Assembly: GCA_030744095.1 (NCBI GenBank)
Contig: JASLRF010000122.1
Span: forward strand, 1-8,859
Source of the DNA: Pirellulaceae bacterium
GTDB lineage: Bacteria > Planctomycetota > Planctomycetia > Pirellulales > Pirellulaceae
Length of the DNA: 8,859 bases
Reading direction: 5' to 3'
In this document: positions 6,704 through 8,859 of the stretch, piece by piece
Layout: each line of letters starts with the position of its first letter
How positions within the stretch are numbered: the first letter of the stretch is position 1
Notes under the pieces: model-generated
What the model saw: the letters and a program-made list of their open reading frames with translations, nothing else
Database searches by the model: none
Told to the model about the DNA's origin: nothing
Position numbers and translations under genes: made by a program

Positions 6704-6721
6704 GGGCCGGCAGGCAGTCCG

Positions 6722-6750
6722 TCGACAATCACGCTCCACCTCACTAGACT
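6722..6750 (+). promoter_or_regulatory. Candidate promoter of the HisA-like gene
   Basis: TCGACA (6722-6727) matches five of six bases of the -35 consensus, and TAGACT (6745-6750) matches four of six of the -10, with 17 nt between. Only 6 nt separate the -10 from the GTG start at 6757, so transcription would begin at or next to the start codon, giving a leaderless mRNA. Confidence 0.5.
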
Positions 6751-6756
6751 TGCGGC

Positions 6757-7515
6757 GTGCAATTGATTCCCGTTATCGATCTGAAAGGTGGCCAAGTCGT
6801 TCGCGGCATTGGCGGGCAGCGCGCACAGTATCGCCCTGTGCAAAGCCAGCTTGTCTCGACCGCCGCTTCCGGTCTGGTCGCCAGGGCGCTCTGCGGGATT
6901 GTTGGGCACGGCAGTCTATACGTCGCGGATCTCGATGCCGTCGCCGGCTCGGCGCCGAACTGGAACGCCTACGAACAGATCTTGGCTTCCGGAGCGGAAA
7001 TCACCCTTGATGCCGGAGTTTCCACGGTCAACGAAGCGCAGGCGGTGGTCGACTTTGCCGATCAACAAACAGTGAGCACGTCCATCGTCGTGGCGCTGGA
7101 ATCAAGCTCGAGCCCAGACGACCTCCCACAGATAATTGCACGGATTGGCGCTGGCCGAGCGGTGTTCAGCTTGGATCTCAAGGACGGTCGTGCTTTGACA
7201 AGTGCGGCTGCCTGGAGAGGCCATTCAGTTTTGGAAATCGCGGCGTACGCGACGGAGATTGGGTTCGAATGCATGATCGTGCTGGACGTTGCCGCAGTGG
7301 GCGTCGACAGGGGGCCACAGGTGGTCGACCTGTGTCGTGACATTCGCGCTGGGCATCCCAATCTGAAACTGATTTCCGGTGGTGGAGTTCGCTCGGTTGA
7401 CGACTTGCGAGCGTTTTACGAAGCAGGGTGTGATGGCGTCTTGGTCGCATCGGCTTTGCACGATGGGCGAATATCTCGCTCGGACCTGCAAGACTGCGAA
7501 GTACTGCAAGAGTAA
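6757..7515 (+). CDS. HisA/HisF-related TIM-barrel protein
   Basis: The 252-aa protein has the HisA-family fold pattern: VIDLKGGQVVRG at the N-terminus (D8, the first catalytic-type aspartate), LYVADLDA (54-61), LDAGV (84-88), FSLDLKDG (137-144, D140 in the place of the second acid), then the phosphate-binding loops SGGGVRS (207-213) and DGVLVASALHDGRI (226-239). HisA isomerises ProFAR in histidine synthesis. This sequence diverges from canonical HisA through much of the middle and has no his genes around it. It is closer to the HisA-related proteins known from methanogens, methylotrophs and planctomycetes, often linked with methanopterin/methanofuran C1 metabolism (family recall, not searched). 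GTG 6757 gives the expected MQLIPVIDLK start; no Shine-Dalgarno is seen and a promoter lies immediately upstream. The substrate is unknown. Confidence 0.85.
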   Translation: MQLIPVIDLKGGQVVRGIGGQRAQYRPVQSQLVSTAASGLVARALCGIVGHGSLYVADLDAVAGSAPNWNAYEQILASGAEITLDAGVSTVNEAQAVVDFADQQTVSTSIVVALESSSSPDDLPQIIARIGAGRAVFSLDLKDGRALTSAAAWRGHSVLEIAAYATEIGFECMIVLDVAAVGVDRGPQVVDLCRDIRAGHPNLKLISGGGVRSVDDLRAFYEAGCDGVLVASALHDGRISRSDLQDCEVLQE

Positions 7516-7814
7516 TGGGGCGGCTCTACCTTGATTCCACTGTTTCGTGGCGACTTCAATCGGAGGTTCACCGCACATTACTCCCATGGCGCCGCACGCG
7601 ATGTGACGGTCGCAACGTTTCTAAGTGTCTGTTGGGTGAAAGAACGGAAACGGATTTGATGGCCCAATTGGAACAGTTCGCCCAGGGTGGACACGACTCA
7701 ACTGGTTCCAAAGTTGTGTTGATTTTCGCTCAAAAGTGCTTCCTTTGGCCACTGCATCGAGACATAATCGTGAATCGTTCCGGCGAGCGGTGGAACCTGG
7801 TTTACCAGTCGTAG
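7515..7814 (+). CDS. Doubtful 99-aa ORF overlapping the HisA-like stop
   Basis: The HisA-like stop and this ATG share TAATG (7513-7517), an arrangement typical of translational coupling. The product is rich in Arg, Trp and Leu (SWRLQSEVHRTLLPWRRTR near the start), has no recognised motif or membrane segment, and its third codon positions show no clear bias. It could be a genuine small coupled gene, a decayed gene or a chance frame. Chance is the more likely on the sequence alone. Confidence 0.22.
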   Translation: MGRLYLDSTVSWRLQSEVHRTLLPWRRTRCDGRNVSKCLLGERTETDLMAQLEQFAQGGHDSTGSKVVLIFAQKCFLWPLHRDIIVNRSGERWNLVYQS

Positions 7815-7925
7815 GATGGGGCTCTTGTCCGTCAACCTTCCTGCGGCGGGCAAGAGTGCCTGTCTTACAGGTAAGTTTCCTGCTGACCGTTGCCTTGTTG
7901 TCTTTCGCACCCCCTAGGGTACGCC
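7516..7925. other. Stretch of about 400 nt without a convincing gene
   Basis: Apart from the doubtful 99-codon ORF nothing coding is evident. An imperfect inverted repeat, CTCTTGTCC (7822-7830) with GGGCAAGAG (7848-7856), contains one G-T pair and is followed by CCTG-TCTTA-CAGG (7859-7871); these could form RNA hairpins but have no T tract. TAGGGT (7915-7920), in CTAGGGTACGCC, is a -10-like box ending 5 nt before ATG 7926. Confidence 0.5.
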
Positions 7926-8393
7926 ATGTTTCTGCGGTACTTACTTGTTGACTCGATGGGGCAATTTCGATTGGTGGATTCACTCGCCGTCGAAGATGTT
8001 TGGACGGGTCGTCGTGATTCCGGTGTGCTGGGTCATCCAATCGGCGACGAATTGCGTCTTGTCACGGTTGTATGCAACGATGAAAATCTCGCGCCGCACA
8101 AGTGTTTTTTTCTGCGCGCTAAATTGAAAGATGGTCGAATCACCGACGAGTCTCGTTTTGATGCCTACGATTCCATGACCGAGCAGTCGCGTGGAACCTA
8201 CGACATCCTGGCAGAAGACCACCAACTGTACGGCTGGCCAGATGATTGGTATCAGCAATTAGCGGTGGCTCTGGATGTCCCCGTTGTTGAACTAAGGAAG
8301 GTCGGCATCGGTGGACCATTGCTGATGGCGGACTTATGGGGATTCTCAATCGAACGAATCTTGCAGTACTTCGAGGAAGGCTACCAGAAGTAG
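7926..8393 (+). CDS. Hypothetical protein, 155 aa
   Basis: I do not recognise this protein. From ATG 7926 it begins MFLRYLLVDSMGQFRLVDS. It has alternating hydrophobic/charged segments that suggest beta strands (LRLVTVVC 43-50, KCFFLRAKL 59-67), an acidic, aromatic middle (YDILAEDHQLYGWPDDWYQ 92-110) and a probable C-terminal helix (FSIERILQYFEEGYQK). No signal peptide, membrane helix or catalytic motif is visible, so it is probably cytoplasmic and acidic. The frame can be extended to TTG 7890, but those 12 residues are not protein-like, and a -10-like TAGGGT just upstream fits ATG 7926, possibly leaderless. It ends 18 nt before the stop of a convergent gene. Confidence 0.7.
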   Translation: MFLRYLLVDSMGQFRLVDSLAVEDVWTGRRDSGVLGHPIGDELRLVTVVCNDENLAPHKCFFLRAKLKDGRITDESRFDAYDSMTEQSRGTYDILAEDHQLYGWPDDWYQQLAVALDVPVVELRKVGIGGPLLMADLWGFSIERILQYFEEGYQK

Positions 8394-8411
8394 CGGGCCA
8401 GGCATTGATTC

Positions 8412-8859
8412 TTAAGATTGACCGAGAATTGCGGTTGAGACTTGAGCTGCTGCTGGCAGACCAGCGCGGCACAGCCACCAGGGATAACCTCGCTCGATCT
8501 TCTCAAGATCTGGGGCTGATCCTGCGACACCGGGGAGAATCGTTTGAGGGTCGAGCGAACCTGCGGGAAACTGATTCATGTTCAGTTCATAATCGCTTTT
8601 GGTCAGGTAGAACAGTCGGCGCGTGTAGGTCCTAGTCTGCGGATCAGACGGCGCGTCGGGCGTCAGTTTCGAGTAGCCAAGGATCGTGGCGTCGGTCGAG
8701 CAGAGCAGGGGGCCTCGTCGACTCTTGGCGTTACGGATCGTGGCCACGCGGACAAAGTCGAGCGTTTCGAGCGGGCGTAGCTGAAGTGGACCCCATGCGC
8801 TGGGCGCAAAAGGGGGTTGTATAGTGGGTAGAACTCCGATCGGTTGGGAGAGCGGCAAG
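8412..8859 (-). CDS. C-terminal part of an unrecognised protein entering from the right edge
   Basis: The minus-strand frame is open from the right edge to a TAA at 8412-8414, at least 148 codons, so the true start is outside the window. Codon use looks genuine: runs such as GTC CGC GTG GCC ACG ATC have C or G in third position. Visible segments are PLETLDFVRVATIRNAKSRR, LLCSTDATILGYSKL, the TYTRRLFYLTKSDYELNMNQF region and GYPWWLCRAGLP near the end. There are several aromatics and two cysteines but no membrane helix in this part. I do not recognise the family. It is convergent with the 155-aa gene, 18 nt apart, and no terminator hairpin fits between them. Confidence 0.65.
   Translation of the reverse strand, partial: LPLSQPIGVLPTIQPPFAPSAWGPLQLRPLETLDFVRVATIRNAKSRRGPLLCSTDATILGYSKLTPDAPSDPQTRTYTRRLFYLTKSDYELNMNQFPAGSLDPQTILPGVAGSAPDLEKIERGYPWWLCRAGLPAAAQVSTAILGQS

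Noticed and set aside
6757..7515. Naming the TIM-barrel gene hisA
   Set aside because: It diverges from biosynthetic HisA and has no his neighbours, so only the family name is supported.
7621..8040. 139-aa minus-strand ORF
   Set aside because: It overlaps the start of the 155-aa gene in antisense and has a low-complexity, Arg/Pro/Thr-rich shadow-like sequence.

Overview
The window looks like chromosomal DNA of a planctomycete, probably Pirellulales-like. This rests on the two membrane-anchored terpene-cyclase-like toroid proteins, the type of L33, a HisA-like protein outside any his operon, scarce Shine-Dalgarno sequences and moderately GC-rich coding. The assignment is from recognition of protein types, not from a database search.

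Left part, minus strand (about 2666 down to 1): rpmG (ribosomal protein L33), recJ (single-strand DNA exonuclease), a tRNA-Pro with anticodon CGG with a plausible promoter and a strong hairpin terminator, then the C-terminal part of a SAM-methyltransferase-like protein that runs off the left edge. The methyltransferase frame lacks its N-terminal cofactor-binding half and stops matching just past the tRNA terminator, next to a 12-nt tandem repeat.

A 488-nt divergent intergenic region (2667-3154) separates this from plus-strand genes. It holds promoter-like sequences and two small plus-strand ORFs of 45 and 36 codons, which are unproven.

Middle part, plus strand: two tandem paralogues (3155-4738 and about 5015-6595). 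Each has a cytoplasmic N-terminus, one transmembrane helix, a divergent extracytoplasmic linker and a well-conserved C-terminal alpha/alpha-toroid (prenyltransferase/squalene-oxidase repeat) domain. Neither has the DxDD acid motif of squalene-hopene cyclases nor a thioester motif, so their function is unknown. Right after the second gene lies a degraded copy of its last 13 codons, stop and following hairpin, which looks like the stump of a third paralogue.

Right part: a HisA-related TIM-barrel gene with a GTG start, possibly leaderless; about 400 nt with no convincing gene except a weak 99-codon ORF coupled to it by TAATG; an unrecognised 155-aa protein; and, convergent with it, the C-terminal part of an unrecognised protein entering from the right edge. 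No CRISPR array, insertion sequence, integrase or rRNA was seen. The most unusual feature is the toroid-protein locus with its pair of genes and third-copy remnant.
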